DNA of 50,668 nt, from positions 1 to 50,668 of the forward strand of contig JACMRI010000061.1 of NCBI GenBank assembly GCA_014376525.1, read 5' to 3'. The DNA comes from Bacteroidia bacterium (GTDB lineage Bacteria > Bacteroidota > Bacteroidia > UBA4408). Below are positions 20,101 through 28,805 of this stretch, in pieces (the first letter of the stretch is position 1; each line of letters begins with the position of its first letter). Position numbers and translations under genes: made by a program. The notes beneath the pieces are model-generated. The model was not told the DNA's origin. It did no database searches and saw only the letters and a program-made list of their open reading frames with translations.

Positions 20101-20789
20101 GCGACACTAGCACGGAAAGAGTACCTATGTATTGCTACCCAAATATTACTGATTATACACCTAAAAAATATACCGTAACGCTAAAGGTAGAAAGTAATTA
20201 TGGCTGTATAAATAGTATCATAAAAACAGATTATATAGAGGTTTATCCAAAGCCCAAAGCCAATTTTAGAGCTACACCAACTACTTATACCATAAGTAAA
20301 GATTTGGTACAAATAACCGATTCGTCTATTATTGCTAGTAATATAGTGTGGGATTACGATGTAAATTATTCGCCTGTAACGTTTGAAAATTCAAAATATA
20401 AAACCTTAAATTACAAAGACAGTGGTACATACATAATAACACAATATGTAGAAAGCTCCTTTGGCTGTAAAGACACTGCTTATAGAACTATTGTGGTAAA
20501 ACCTAATTATAATTTGTTTATACCTAACGCATTTACCCCCAATGATGACGGAACCAACGATATGTTTGCCCCTAAGTTTTTTGGTATGGCTAAGTTAGAT
20601 TTAATGATATTTAACCGTTGGGGCGACTTAATAGCGCGCGTAGATGAAACCAACAAACAAGGCTGGAATGGACTTGATGATCGCACACAAGAGAAGTGTA
20701 AAAGCGACGTGTATTTGTGGAAAGTAAAATATACCACATTAGTAGGTACTACCGAAGAGGCCAACGGAAAAGTTACCTTGTTGCGTTAG
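17175..20789 (+). CDS. Giant secreted PKD-like repeat protein with T9SS type B domain, tandem paralogue
   Basis: 1,204 aa. A signal peptide ends near LAQ (residue 20). It shares the domain order of the preceding protein: CTACVTNPGFE, GNDEVGGFPRLCNL, WGYAYIDADCTAP, then PKD-like repeats and a type B sorting domain (about 1110-1204) with FTPNDDGTNDMF, DLMIFNRWGD and VYLWKVKY. It differs by an extra segment of about 120 residues after the signal peptide, rich in Lys, Glu, Ala and Asn and apparently helical, absent from the first copy. Two intact but diverged copies suggest selection for both. The pair immediately precedes a heptose/glycosyltransferase operon in the same direction, so co-regulation is possible. 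Confidence 0.9.
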   Translation: MKKHLYTLLIAYFLVAQTLAQHTHVMPNEMATHTLAKQFMSTMNEYKLNLFKQYKFSASNEKIFATKHNEQLSGEQKMVVAQAFHELNASAYLAKKEIELKQNVSNLVRTFNPTIPVISKASISARGVSNGNTTNAISCTACVTNPGFESIGVSDWEGQFGNGGSYTVGYDMGPDNEINTAPKTHHITTAGNDEVGGFPRLCNLIPDNHHSFRLGNKVNGYSNERMTYQFVVDSLKPYFTYYYAVVIEDAGHGTADQPYFTVAMKDASSNPIACASYLVAGSTTGVVGGFTNVGSIAYKSWSPITIPLVGYIGQCVSITFETRDCTFGGHWGYAYIDADCTAPEIVSPPSICNNGKSKVILHAPLGAGSYTWSGPKIQGANNADSVAVVGSGQYTCVMTTAITSGGSPCTYSVTRTVLPAPTPIAQFTNNTPCSGETVQFTNTTTPSGIWTSYLWDFNNDATVDATTLNTEATFFNATPNTISVPVRLQLKTDYCNADTVINIIVNPKPIADAGIDQAICTGSSFTVSCTPTVSYEWYAGLNVFSNTVSTNQTYTTTPIYSNDYTVIAINQYSCKDTDDVRITLNRVPNPDFAAQDVCFPDSTHFTSLSSNTGAGDTYTWVFENNKTGNGNIAAYNYATCGAKPVTLIISTTDNCANTITKNVNVLCKPVASFTTNNVCLYDSATFTNSSIGNTTIKKYQWDFEYGNNNLINPSYVAFNDTLPNVSYKYFAEGNKNVVLIVTNTDGCKDSVLKTFTVYATPTATFNADNVCLNTSSLFISTSTVNAPDGIAQYQWDYNNDGVTDQTSALNTQNYTYPAVYKNDALLIVTTTNGCKDTAVFPIEIYPLPVAQFYAQNKCNDSTVTFINNSTVSYGSIKTSTWSYTFTDGAISNSTVSTSFVFPQEDYYPVLLTATSNFGCVDTQMQVITIYPNPIPEFSSNQKGCTPFCTTEINSSTISTTPVASTIDKYMWSYGTGDTSTERVPMYCYPNITDYTPKKYTVTLKVESNYGCINSIIKTDYIEVYPKPKANFRATPTTYTISKDLVQITDSSIIASNIVWDYDVNYSPVTFENSKYKTLNYKDSGTYIITQYVESSFGCKDTAYRTIVVKPNYNLFIPNAFTPNDDGTNDMFAPKFFGMAKLDLMIFNRWGDLIARVDETNKQGWNGLDDRTQEKCKSDVYLWKVKYTTLVGTTEEANGKVTLLR

Positions 20790-20866
20790 TAAAAAACATT
20801 GAAAAACATAAACGAGAGCTAAAAAAATTAATGTATTTTTAAAAATAAAATACACTTATCAATACT

Positions 20867-21820
20867 ATGCTTAATTTATCAATAGTAATACCTTTATTTA
20901 ACGAAGACGAATCGTTGCCTGAACTCCACAATTGGATAGTAAAAGTAATGACGGAAAACAATTACACGTACGAAATATTGTATATTGACGATGGTTCTAA
21001 GGACAATTCATGGCAAGTAATAGAGCAATTGCAAGCGCAAAACCCTAACGTACGTGGTATAAAATTTCGCAGGAATTATGGTAAATCGGCTGCGCTTAAT
21101 GTAGGCTTTGAAGCCACACAGGGAAGCGTGGTAATAACCATGGATGCGGACTTGCAGGACTCGCCCGAAGAAATACCCGACCTATACAAAATGATAACTG
21201 TAGATGGCTTAGATTTGGTAAGTGGTTGGAAGAAAAAACGATTTGACCCTTTAACTAAAACAATTCCCACTAAACTATTTAACGCTGCAACCCGCCGTAT
21301 GAGTGGTATAGATCTTAATGATTTTAACTGTGGACTTAAAGCTTACAAAAGCGATGTAGTAAAAAGCATAGAGGTATATGGCGAGATGCACCGCTATATA
21401 CCCGTAATAGCTAAGTGGGCAGGCTTTAGCAAAATAGCCGAGAAAGAAGTACAACACCGTGAGCGTAAGTATGGTATTACTAAATTTGGCCTGGAACGAT
21501 TTGTAAATGGTTTCTTGGACTTAATGACCATAACTTTTGTGTCAAAATTTGGTAAGCGACCTATGCACTTTTTTGGTGCAGTGGGTAGTATTATGTTTTT
21601 GTTTGGCGGAGGAGTTTCGTTGTGGTTGCTATTGGAAAAAATTATTAATTCAGCTATACTATTAGTTCCTACACGCTCGGTAACTGCGCAACCATTGTTC
21701 TATTTAGCGTTAGTAGCTATGATTATTGGTACGCAATTATTCTTGGCCGGTTTTATAGGCGAGCTTATAGGGCGTAACTCTAGCACACGTAATCACTATT
21801 TAATAGAGAAAAAAATATAG
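20867..21820 (+). CDS. Family 2 glycosyltransferase with two C-terminal membrane helices (DPM1/ArnC/GtrB type)
   Basis: 317 aa. The GT-A domain opens with LSIVIPLFNEDESLPEL, carries the YIDDGSKDNSW nucleotide site, RRNYGKSAALNVG, and the metal-binding MDADLQDSPEEIPDL. RERKYGITKFGLERF is the usual linker. Two hydrophobic helices follow (about 240-262 and 285-308). This architecture transfers a sugar from a nucleotide donor to polyprenyl phosphate at the inner membrane, feeding envelope glycan assembly. Seven bases separate it from the next gene, making it the first gene of a four-gene operon. The sugar cannot be told from sequence. Confidence 0.9.
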   Translation: MLNLSIVIPLFNEDESLPELHNWIVKVMTENNYTYEILYIDDGSKDNSWQVIEQLQAQNPNVRGIKFRRNYGKSAALNVGFEATQGSVVITMDADLQDSPEEIPDLYKMITVDGLDLVSGWKKKRFDPLTKTIPTKLFNAATRRMSGIDLNDFNCGLKAYKSDVVKSIEVYGEMHRYIPVIAKWAGFSKIAEKEVQHRERKYGITKFGLERFVNGFLDLMTITFVSKFGKRPMHFFGAVGSIMFLFGGGVSLWLLLEKIINSAILLVPTRSVTAQPLFYLALVAMIIGTQLFLAGFIGELIGRNSSTRNHYLIEKKI

Positions 21821-21826
21821 CACATA

Positions 21827-22993
21827 ATGAGCGCAAGTAAAACAATAAACACATCAAAAAAAATAATGATAATAGGTCCTGCATATCCATTGCGTGGAGG
21901 CTTAGCATCGTTTGATGAATTGTTTTGCGAAGCACTCACAGCACAAGGACACACCGCTAGCATAGTAAGTTATTCGTTGCAATATCCTAATTTTTTATTC
22001 CCTGGTAGTACACAGTACCATACCTCTGGGCAAGCACCACAAGGTATAACTATTCACACATTAATAAATAGTGTGAACCCAATATCGTGGATTAAAACGG
22101 CTCAATTTATAAACCGAGAACAACCCGATTTTGTAGTAATACGTTATTGGATTCCATTTATGGGACCCGCATTAGGCACTATTTGCCGTATGTTAAACAA
22201 GCACATAAATATTATAGCCATAACCGATAATGTACTACCACACGAAGCCCGCATAGGCGATAAATTATTTACACGTTATTTTGTAAATGGGTGCAAAGCT
22301 TTTGTAACTATGAGCGAAGCTGTAATGCAAGACTTGCTTAAATTTACAACCACACCGCATCGCAAACGCTTGCTTCACCCATTGTACACGGTATTTGGCA
22401 ATGCGCTACCACAACACGAAGCTCGAGCAAAATTAAATTTATTGCCTACTGATAAAGTAGTGCTGTTTTTTGGCTTAATACGAAAGTACAAAGGTTTGGA
22501 TTTATTGTTAGAAGCCATGGCAGACGAACGCATAAAACAACTCAACATAAAACTATTGGTAGCTGGAGAATATTATGAAGATGAAGCACCATACAATGCA
22601 CTAATACAAACAAGTAACAACGCAAGCAATATACTATTACATACACGTTTTATACCTAACGATGAGGTAAAACTATTTTTTAGTGCCACCAACTTAGTAG
22701 CACTACCTTACCGCAACGCAACACAGAGTGGGGTTACGCAGGTTTCGTTTCATTACGAAACACCTACTATTGTAACCAATGTAGGTGGCTTGGCCGAAAT
22801 TATACCGCATGATAAATGTGGCTATGTGTGCGAACCCAACGCTACGGCAATAGCCGATGCAATAGTTAATTATTTTACATTAAACAAAGAGGCGGAGTTT
22901 AGACAAGGTATGAAAAATGAAAAGAAAAAGTACGAATGGCCAGTGTTTGTGTCTGAAATTATAAATTTACATAATCAATCAACCACATGTTAA
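21827..22993 (+). CDS. Family 4 glycosyltransferase (GT-B fold)
   Basis: 388 aa, no signal peptide. The N-terminal half has MIIGPAYPLRGGLASFDELF, a glycine-rich acceptor-side loop. The C-terminal GT1 domain has VVLFFGLIRKYKGLDLLLEAM, LLVAGEYYEDEAPY, and the donor site QSGVTQVSFHYETPTIVTNVGGLAE with its ExxxxxxxE-like spacing. It should add a sugar to a lipid-linked glycan in the cytosol. Its last codons overlap hddA by 7 bases, so it is translationally coupled. Substrate unknown; a heptose donor is a reasonable guess given its neighbours. Confidence 0.88.
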   Translation: MSASKTINTSKKIMIIGPAYPLRGGLASFDELFCEALTAQGHTASIVSYSLQYPNFLFPGSTQYHTSGQAPQGITIHTLINSVNPISWIKTAQFINREQPDFVVIRYWIPFMGPALGTICRMLNKHINIIAITDNVLPHEARIGDKLFTRYFVNGCKAFVTMSEAVMQDLLKFTTTPHRKRLLHPLYTVFGNALPQHEARAKLNLLPTDKVVLFFGLIRKYKGLDLLLEAMADERIKQLNIKLLVAGEYYEDEAPYNALIQTSNNASNILLHTRFIPNDEVKLFFSATNLVALPYRNATQSGVTQVSFHYETPTIVTNVGGLAEIIPHDKCGYVCEPNATAIADAIVNYFTLNKEAEFRQGMKNEKKKYEWPVFVSEIINLHNQSTTC

Positions 22994-24012
22994 TACGCAG
23001 CAAAGCACCCTTACGCATAGGGCTTGCAGGTGGCGGTACAGATGTATCTCCTTACTCCGACTTATATGGCGGAGCTATACTCAACGCCACCATTAACCTA
23101 TACGCTTACACCACCATAGAACCGTTGTATAATGGTAAAATAGAATTGGTAAACGATACCACCAACGAAACACTTACCCTAGACAGCGCATTGGTGCTTA
23201 AACACAACAAAGCGTTTGAACTGGTAATAGGCGTGTATAACCGTGTAGTAAAAGATTTTGCACACAAACCACTATCGTTCCGTTTAACGTCGCATATTGA
23301 AGCTCCTCAAGGCTCAGGCTTAGGTACAAGTAGTACCATTATGGTTTCGTTGCTTGGCGCATTTGTAGAATGGTTAAATCTCCCATTAGGAAATTACGAT
23401 ATAGCGCATTTGGCGTATGAAATAGAGCGTGTAGATTTAGCTATGGCAGGTGGTAAGCAAGACCAATACGCAGCTACATTTGGCGGAATAAACTTTATGG
23501 AATTTTTGGCAAATGATAGAGTTATAGTAAACCCACTGCAACTAAAACAGGAAGTATTACACGAATTGGATTTAAGTATATTATTGTACTACACTGCCAC
23601 ACAGCGCTCATCGGCCAAAATAATAACCGACCAAGTAGCCAACGTACACAACAAAAACGCACAAGCTATAGACGCTATGCACAACCTTAAAGACCAAGCA
23701 ATACACATGAAAGAAGCCCTACTACGTGGCGAATTACACAAGCTAGGCGAAGTACTGCAACACGGCTGGCACAACAAAAAACTTATGGCGGCAAGCATTA
23801 CCAACACTCAAATAGACGAACTATATGACGCGGCCCTTGCAGCAGGAGCAACGGGTGGAAAAATATCGGGTGCTGGAGGTGGAGGATTTATGTTTTTTTA
23901 TTGCCCAAGTACCACTAAAAACAAGGTTGCCAGAGCCTTACAACAATATGGAGGAAATGTACAATCATTCAAACTAACACCACACGGCTTAACCACATGG
24001 ACCATACGTTAA
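22987..24012 (+). CDS. hddA: D-glycero-alpha-D-manno-heptose 7-phosphate kinase (GHMP kinase)
   Basis: 341 aa. It is a GHMP-superfamily kinase: the opening APLRIGLAGGGTDVSPYSD is diagnostic of HddA-like sugar kinases, the ATP loop is PQGSGLGTSS (about 107-116), and the C-terminal motif is GGKISGAGGGGFMFFY. HddA phosphorylates the alpha anomer of heptose 7-phosphate on the way to GDP-heptose, the branch used for S-layer and some surface glycans rather than the ADP-heptose of classic LPS cores. Overlaps of 7 and 16 bases with its neighbours show tight coupling, and gmhA supplies its substrate. A fucose or other sugar 1-kinase is a less likely alternative. Confidence 0.88.
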   Translation: MLIRSKAPLRIGLAGGGTDVSPYSDLYGGAILNATINLYAYTTIEPLYNGKIELVNDTTNETLTLDSALVLKHNKAFELVIGVYNRVVKDFAHKPLSFRLTSHIEAPQGSGLGTSSTIMVSLLGAFVEWLNLPLGNYDIAHLAYEIERVDLAMAGGKQDQYAATFGGINFMEFLANDRVIVNPLQLKQEVLHELDLSILLYYTATQRSSAKIITDQVANVHNKNAQAIDAMHNLKDQAIHMKEALLRGELHKLGEVLQHGWHNKKLMAASITNTQIDELYDAALAAGATGGKISGAGGGGFMFFYCPSTTKNKVARALQQYGGNVQSFKLTPHGLTTWTIR

Positions 24013-24584
24013 TACTTCAAAAACGCATACAACAAAGTATTGATACCAAACAAGCAATACTCCAAAACGCACAACTGCTGGGCGTTACGGCGCAAGTAGC
24101 GCAACTTATAATAGATGCTTACAAAGCAGGCAACAAAGTGCTATGGTGTGGCAACGGCGGTAGTGCTGCCGATGCACAACACTTGGCAGCAGAGCTTTCG
24201 GGGCGTTTTTATTTTGATAGACCACCCCTTAACTCCGATGCTATGCACGTAAATACATCGTACCTCACGGCAGTAAGCAACGACTATGGATACGATGTTG
24301 TGTATAGCCGATTGATAAAAGCCATAGGCAACAAAGGAGATATACTTATAGGTATGAGCACCAGTGGCAATAGTGCCAATGTAATAAATGCTATGGCACA
24401 AGCACGCACGCAAGGCGTAATAACCGTAGCCATGACAGGCGAAACAGGCGGTAAAATGAAACCCGAAGCCGACTACCTTATAAACGTACCCAGCACCGAC
24501 ACCCCCCGCATACAAGAATGCCACATGCTACTTGGCCACACACTGTGCGAGTTGGTAGAAATGGCATTGTTTGGGAAGGAGTAG
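23997..24584 (+). CDS. gmhA: Sedoheptulose 7-phosphate isomerase
   Basis: 195 aa, the standard GmhA length. It is a SIS-fold isomerase converting sedoheptulose 7-phosphate to D-glycero-D-manno-heptose 7-phosphate. The sugar-phosphate sites are CGNGGSAADAQHLAAELSGRF (from residue 51) and GMSTSGNSANVINAM, and the C-terminal helix IQECHMLLGHTLCELVE carries the catalytic histidine region. It overlaps hddA by 16 bases and ends the operon. GmhB (phosphatase) and HddC (guanylyltransferase), required to complete GDP-heptose, are not in the window. Confidence 0.93.
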   Translation: MDHTLILQKRIQQSIDTKQAILQNAQLLGVTAQVAQLIIDAYKAGNKVLWCGNGGSAADAQHLAAELSGRFYFDRPPLNSDAMHVNTSYLTAVSNDYGYDVVYSRLIKAIGNKGDILIGMSTSGNSANVINAMAQARTQGVITVAMTGETGGKMKPEADYLINVPSTDTPRIQECHMLLGHTLCELVEMALFGKE

Positions 24585-24976
24585 TTAAAAAAGATATACA
24601 AATGGAAGATACACTTAGTGTTGCAACACAAAAGTACAGCCTTTAATAATGAATCTCCTTGTTGATGTTAGACTTCTAGAGTTTAATTAGTGGTGCTGTT
24701 TCAAGTGTTTAGCTATCACAAAGAGTAAACGAAGTAATAGCGTATTGTTACTCACAGAAATTAGAACAAATGAGAGTTCAGTTTTACGTATCACTAACAA
24801 CTAAATAACAAAAGACACAAACAATATGGATGAGCTATATTACTTAAACAAAAAAGGGTGTAGTATTTGATAATAACTAAATAGCTATACTCACCGTTAA
24901 GTAGCAAAAGTGCGCTACAGCAACCGCTACGTATTGAAAAATGGAAAACGGTGTTTTAAAATTTTAACTCAAACAA
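24585..24976. other. 392-base gap with no convincing gene
   Basis: AT-rich, stops in all frames, no conserved-looking peptide on either strand. The only structure seen is a small hairpin GTAGC/GCTAC (24901-24905 with 24914-24918). It separates the end of the heptose operon from the 3' end of paaI (convergent), so it should contain the terminators of both, but neither is obvious. Confidence 0.5.
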
Positions 24977-25387
24977 TTACTCCTCCCACACCTTTTCACT
25001 TATTAATACAGTACCTTTAAATGCCGCTACAAGCGCATTATTTTGGTTAGTAATAGCAATGGTGTAAATAGCCAGTTTTCGAGTTTTACTTATTTCGGTT
25101 ACTTGTGCGGTAAGTACATCATTTACTACACATTTGGCAGTATGTGATATAGAGGTTTCTATACTCAAGGCTTGTTGTCCGTAGGCATTAGCAGCAAACG
25201 CTAATGCACTATCTGCTAGCGAATAACTAATGCCACCATGTGCTATGCCAAAGCCATTGAGCATAGTTTCTTTTACGGTAAGTTGCAATGTGCAAGCACC
25301 CTCTTTAATTTCTATAACTTGTATGCCCAACCACTGGCTAAAATGGTCGTGTTGCATCATTTTGTTTACAATAGCAGTTGGAGTCAT
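24977..25387 (-). CDS. paaI: PaaI-type hotdog thioesterase
   Basis: 136 aa from the ATG whose complement is at 25385-25387. A longer in-frame start at 25480 would add 31 low-complexity residues and overlap the helicase gene, so the shorter one is chosen. It is a single hotdog domain with the PaaI/YdiI motif GFGIAHGGISYSLADSALAFAAN, whose aspartate is the catalytic residue, then SIETSISHTAKC and a final AAFKGTVLI strand. PaaI releases CoA from stalled ring-hydroxylated or ring-opened phenylacetyl-CoA intermediates. It lies 73 bases after the helicase gene. Related hotdog thioesterases act on other aryl or acyl CoAs, so the substrate is inferred. Confidence 0.82.
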   Translation of the reverse strand: MTPTAIVNKMMQHDHFSQWLGIQVIEIKEGACTLQLTVKETMLNGFGIAHGGISYSLADSALAFAANAYGQQALSIETSISHTAKCVVNDVLTAQVTEISKTRKLAIYTIAITNQNNALVAAFKGTVLISEKVWEE

Positions 25388-25460
25388 GGGCGTGCGTTTA
25401 GAATTAGGATTGTTTTTTAATGAGTTAATTATACTAAAATAAATGTGTAGATTTTTACTA

Positions 25461-28400
25461 TTAAAGCACCAACACTCCATTTACCTCGCCTTTTTGTAAA
25501 TAAATGAGTTTGCCTCGTATAGGCTTATTATATAGGTGTCGTAGCGCATCGGTGTAAGTAATTATTTGTTGCGAGTGGCTAGTGTTGGTTTCGCCTGTTT
25601 TAAAATCATACACCCATACTTCGTGCGTGCATTCTATTACTTTGTCGGGGCGCAGTACTTCGCCTAAGTGGGTAAGTAGGTTTTGCTCGTTGGTTATAGT
25701 TATGGGGTTATTTTTCCATTCGTCCACTGCGTTACTTTGCCATAGGTGTGTAATATCTTGCTGTAGTGTTTCGGCCACGTTAGCGGTAAGTTCTCCGTTA
25801 AGTTGTAGTTGAGCTAATAGCTTTGGTACATCAGTAATATCTTTCATTTGCGCTAGAATAGTATGCAGTACTATACCGTAATTTTTTTGGTCTAACTCTG
25901 TTACTGCTGTATTGATAAGCGTGTGTTTTTTACCTATGCTTAATTCGTTAAACCATATTTTTTCGTTCATACTTACGTCCAGCTTTTCGGTAGGTAGTGC
26001 ATTATGCTTTTGTACAAATGGTTGTAGCGTGCCGTGTGTGTAACATTGCGTAGCTGCATCATAGCAAGTTGAGTTTTTTATAACCTTAGTTACTATTGCA
26101 TTTATGGTTGCGCATTTATCATCATCAAGTTCTAAGGCTACCTCTTTGTTTTTTATTTTGCTTCCGCTAAGTACGTATAGCCTATGCACAGCACGTGTAA
26201 ACGCCACATACAGCGTGTTTAACTCATCGGCCTGCAAACTTATAGCTTCGCTTATGTATAGGTTGTTAAGCACTGTAGGTTCTAATTTTTTATTAATGGT
26301 AACCAAGCCCATTGGCACATCAATGTTTAATGATGACGCATCAATAACTTCATTGCGTTTAAACTTATAATCAGCATTTATTTTAGGTATTATTACCACA
26401 TCAAACTCCAATCCTTTTGATTTGTGTATGGTAAGCACCCTTACCGCATTGCCTGTATTTGCTTGGTTTATCGACTGTTTATAACCTTTGGCGTTCCAAT
26501 ATTCTATGTATTCGGCCCAGCTATCTTGGCCATCAATAGTACGCGCCCACACGTTATTCAAAAACGACAATACATAGTTGGGAGCACGTTCCATAAGTTT
26601 AAATTGCATTACTATATACTGCACGGCATCGTACAAACTTAGGGCTTGCAATGTTTTAAAATTAAGCTGTGGGTGTGTTACATTTATAACCGCGGCTATG
26701 GCTTGTTTACTTCGTAAACTCTGCATAGATTGTAAATACTGGTCTTGTGTGGTGTGTTGGTTATGATACAAATAATTAATTACAGAATGTGCTGCGGTAT
26801 AATTTTGCAAATCGGTAATTAAGGCACATACATTAAGTACAAATTTTACGGTAGTGTTTTTGCCCAACCATAAGGCATCGTCGCTTAATACGTTTATATT
26901 ATTTTCGGTTAAAAACTCAGCAATAGTTGCTCCATCTTTATTGCCACGTACTAGTATAGCTATGTCGCCAAGCGAATATCCATCGGCAATGCAGTTGTTT
27001 ATTTGGTGCAATACGTACTCACACGCAAAGGCATCGTATTGTTCTACCCTATCATATTCTATTAATTGTACGCTTACATACCCGCCTGTATTATCTTCTT
27101 TAAATAATTGTGTGTGTTCTTCGTAATAGCTTGCTACCAAAGGGTTGAGGAGTTGTTTACTTTCCTCAAAAAAATAATTATTAAACTCTATTACCTCTCG
27201 TTTAGACCTAAAATTACTATTCAGTACACTGTTGGTAAAGTTGCGTTGCAATGTGTTTTTATACTCAGTAAATAGCACATTGTTTTCGTCCATAGTAATG
27301 TGTGGTAAGTTACTTATTAGCGATGCTTCGCCACCTCTAAAGCGATAAATAGATTGCTTGGCATCGCCCACCAATAAGTTACTATGCCCCTGCGCAAGGC
27401 TATTATCAAGCAATGGTAACAGGTTAATAAATTGCATGGTGGAAGTATCCTGAAACTCATCTATCAAAAAATGATTGTAGCGTTCGCCCAAGCGTTCGTA
27501 TATAAATGGTGCGGGCTCTTGTGCCACCACTTGCGCTATGGTTGCATTAAATTCGGCAAGCAATGCAGTGTTGTTTTCCTCTTTATATTGTTGTACTAAT
27601 TTATCTATTTCGGTAAGTAATATAAACGCATAAAAATTATCTAACACCAATTGTGTGAGTATAAATACGCTTTTGTTTTCGGTCATTACAGCATATAGTT
27701 CGGTCATCAAACTATTTAACTGTGGGGCTATACTATCTATACTTGCACCTACTTGTTTGGCATTGGTTTTAGCATACCAAGCGTTGTCGCTTATTGCTTT
27801 TTTTACACCTGCTTTATCCAAAAATTCATAGCTCGCTATCGTGTAACGTTCCGTAAGTAATTTGGCAACTTGCCCCATTGGTCCTTTACTGCCCGATGTA
27901 AAATCGGCAACCGTTAAACCTTGTAGCGCCATTAACGTTATTAGTTGTTTGGCTATGTTTTGTGTGTTGGTGGCTATAGTCGTAACTTCTTTTTTTAGCG
28001 CTTGTTGTTGGGTTAAATAATCGGTAAGAGTAACGTGTTGCGTAGTTTTTAGTTTATCAAAATGTTTTTCGTCAAACACTAATTTTCCTGCATTATATAA
28101 GGCTTCGTGCAGTTTATAATCTTTGTCGTTATCCAATTGGTACATTACATACTTTAATATCACGTCTGATAGTACACTATCTTCGCCCGCCTTTGATAGC
28201 AGTTCTTGTACCGCATATTGCAATGGTTCGTGCGTATCTACCGTAAGCTGAAAGTGCGCAGGCATACCCAAATCGCTTGCAAATGTGCGTATAACTTGCG
28301 TAGTAAATTTATCAATGGTCTTAATGCTTATATCGCTGTAATGGTGCAACATGTGCGTATATACACGTGCTGCTCGTACTTGTATGCTTTCGTTAGTTAG

Positions 28401-28682
28401 GTTTAGTTGTTTACTTATCAAATTCAACATTATAAACGCACTAGTGTTGCTTGTAGTATTATTGCACCACGCATTAAGCACGCTAAGCACGCGCTCACGC
28501 ATTTCGCCGGCGGCCTTGTTGGTAAAGGTTATGGCTAATATACTACGGTAATAATCCTCACGCGGGTTGGTTACACACAAGCACAAATATTCTTTTACTA
28601 ATGTAAATGTTTTGCCTGCTCCCGCCGATGATTTATATACTGTAAAGTTTTTGGGAATTGTTGTTATAGGTTCTGCTTGCAT
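25461..28682 (-). CDS. AddA/RecB-like helicase-nuclease (UvrD superfamily)
   Basis: 1,073 aa. It is an SF1A helicase: Walker A SSAGAGKT near residue 20, AITFTNKAAGEMRERV, Walker B in LIDEFQDTS, VGDAKQSIYRFRGGEA, the motif V region VRVLTIHKSKGLEFDVVIIP and motif VI TLYVAFTRAVHRLYVL. The last 130 residues carry a RecB-family PD-(D/E)XK nuclease: a VLHTILAQ helix, RPDKVIE, then VYDFKTG and a QIITYTDAL helix. It should resect double-strand breaks for recombination and degrade foreign linear DNA. AddB, usually adjacent upstream, is absent: the upstream gene is a ferredoxin. Some Bacteroidota keep addB elsewhere, so the partner may be unlinked. Confidence 0.9.
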   Translation of the reverse strand: MQAEPITTIPKNFTVYKSSAGAGKTFTLVKEYLCLCVTNPREDYYRSILAITFTNKAAGEMRERVLSVLNAWCNNTTSNTSAFIMLNLISKQLNLTNESIQVRAARVYTHMLHHYSDISIKTIDKFTTQVIRTFASDLGMPAHFQLTVDTHEPLQYAVQELLSKAGEDSVLSDVILKYVMYQLDNDKDYKLHEALYNAGKLVFDEKHFDKLKTTQHVTLTDYLTQQQALKKEVTTIATNTQNIAKQLITLMALQGLTVADFTSGSKGPMGQVAKLLTERYTIASYEFLDKAGVKKAISDNAWYAKTNAKQVGASIDSIAPQLNSLMTELYAVMTENKSVFILTQLVLDNFYAFILLTEIDKLVQQYKEENNTALLAEFNATIAQVVAQEPAPFIYERLGERYNHFLIDEFQDTSTMQFINLLPLLDNSLAQGHSNLLVGDAKQSIYRFRGGEASLISNLPHITMDENNVLFTEYKNTLQRNFTNSVLNSNFRSKREVIEFNNYFFEESKQLLNPLVASYYEEHTQLFKEDNTGGYVSVQLIEYDRVEQYDAFACEYVLHQINNCIADGYSLGDIAILVRGNKDGATIAEFLTENNINVLSDDALWLGKNTTVKFVLNVCALITDLQNYTAAHSVINYLYHNQHTTQDQYLQSMQSLRSKQAIAAVINVTHPQLNFKTLQALSLYDAVQYIVMQFKLMERAPNYVLSFLNNVWARTIDGQDSWAEYIEYWNAKGYKQSINQANTGNAVRVLTIHKSKGLEFDVVIIPKINADYKFKRNEVIDASSLNIDVPMGLVTINKKLEPTVLNNLYISEAISLQADELNTLYVAFTRAVHRLYVLSGSKIKNKEVALELDDDKCATINAIVTKVIKNSTCYDAATQCYTHGTLQPFVQKHNALPTEKLDVSMNEKIWFNELSIGKKHTLINTAVTELDQKNYGIVLHTILAQMKDITDVPKLLAQLQLNGELTANVAETLQQDITHLWQSNAVDEWKNNPITITNEQNLLTHLGEVLRPDKVIECTHEVWVYDFKTGETNTSHSQQIITYTDALRHLYNKPIRGKLIYLQKGEVNGVLVL

Positions 28683-28805
28683 GTGTTGTGTGTTTTATAC
28701 TAGTTTACCATTGTAATGTGGTGTAGTTGTTAAATAGTCTGTATGCTTGTTGCCAGAGTAAATCAGATAATTTTAAAATAAAAAACACAACCTCATTTTT
28801 TTAAA

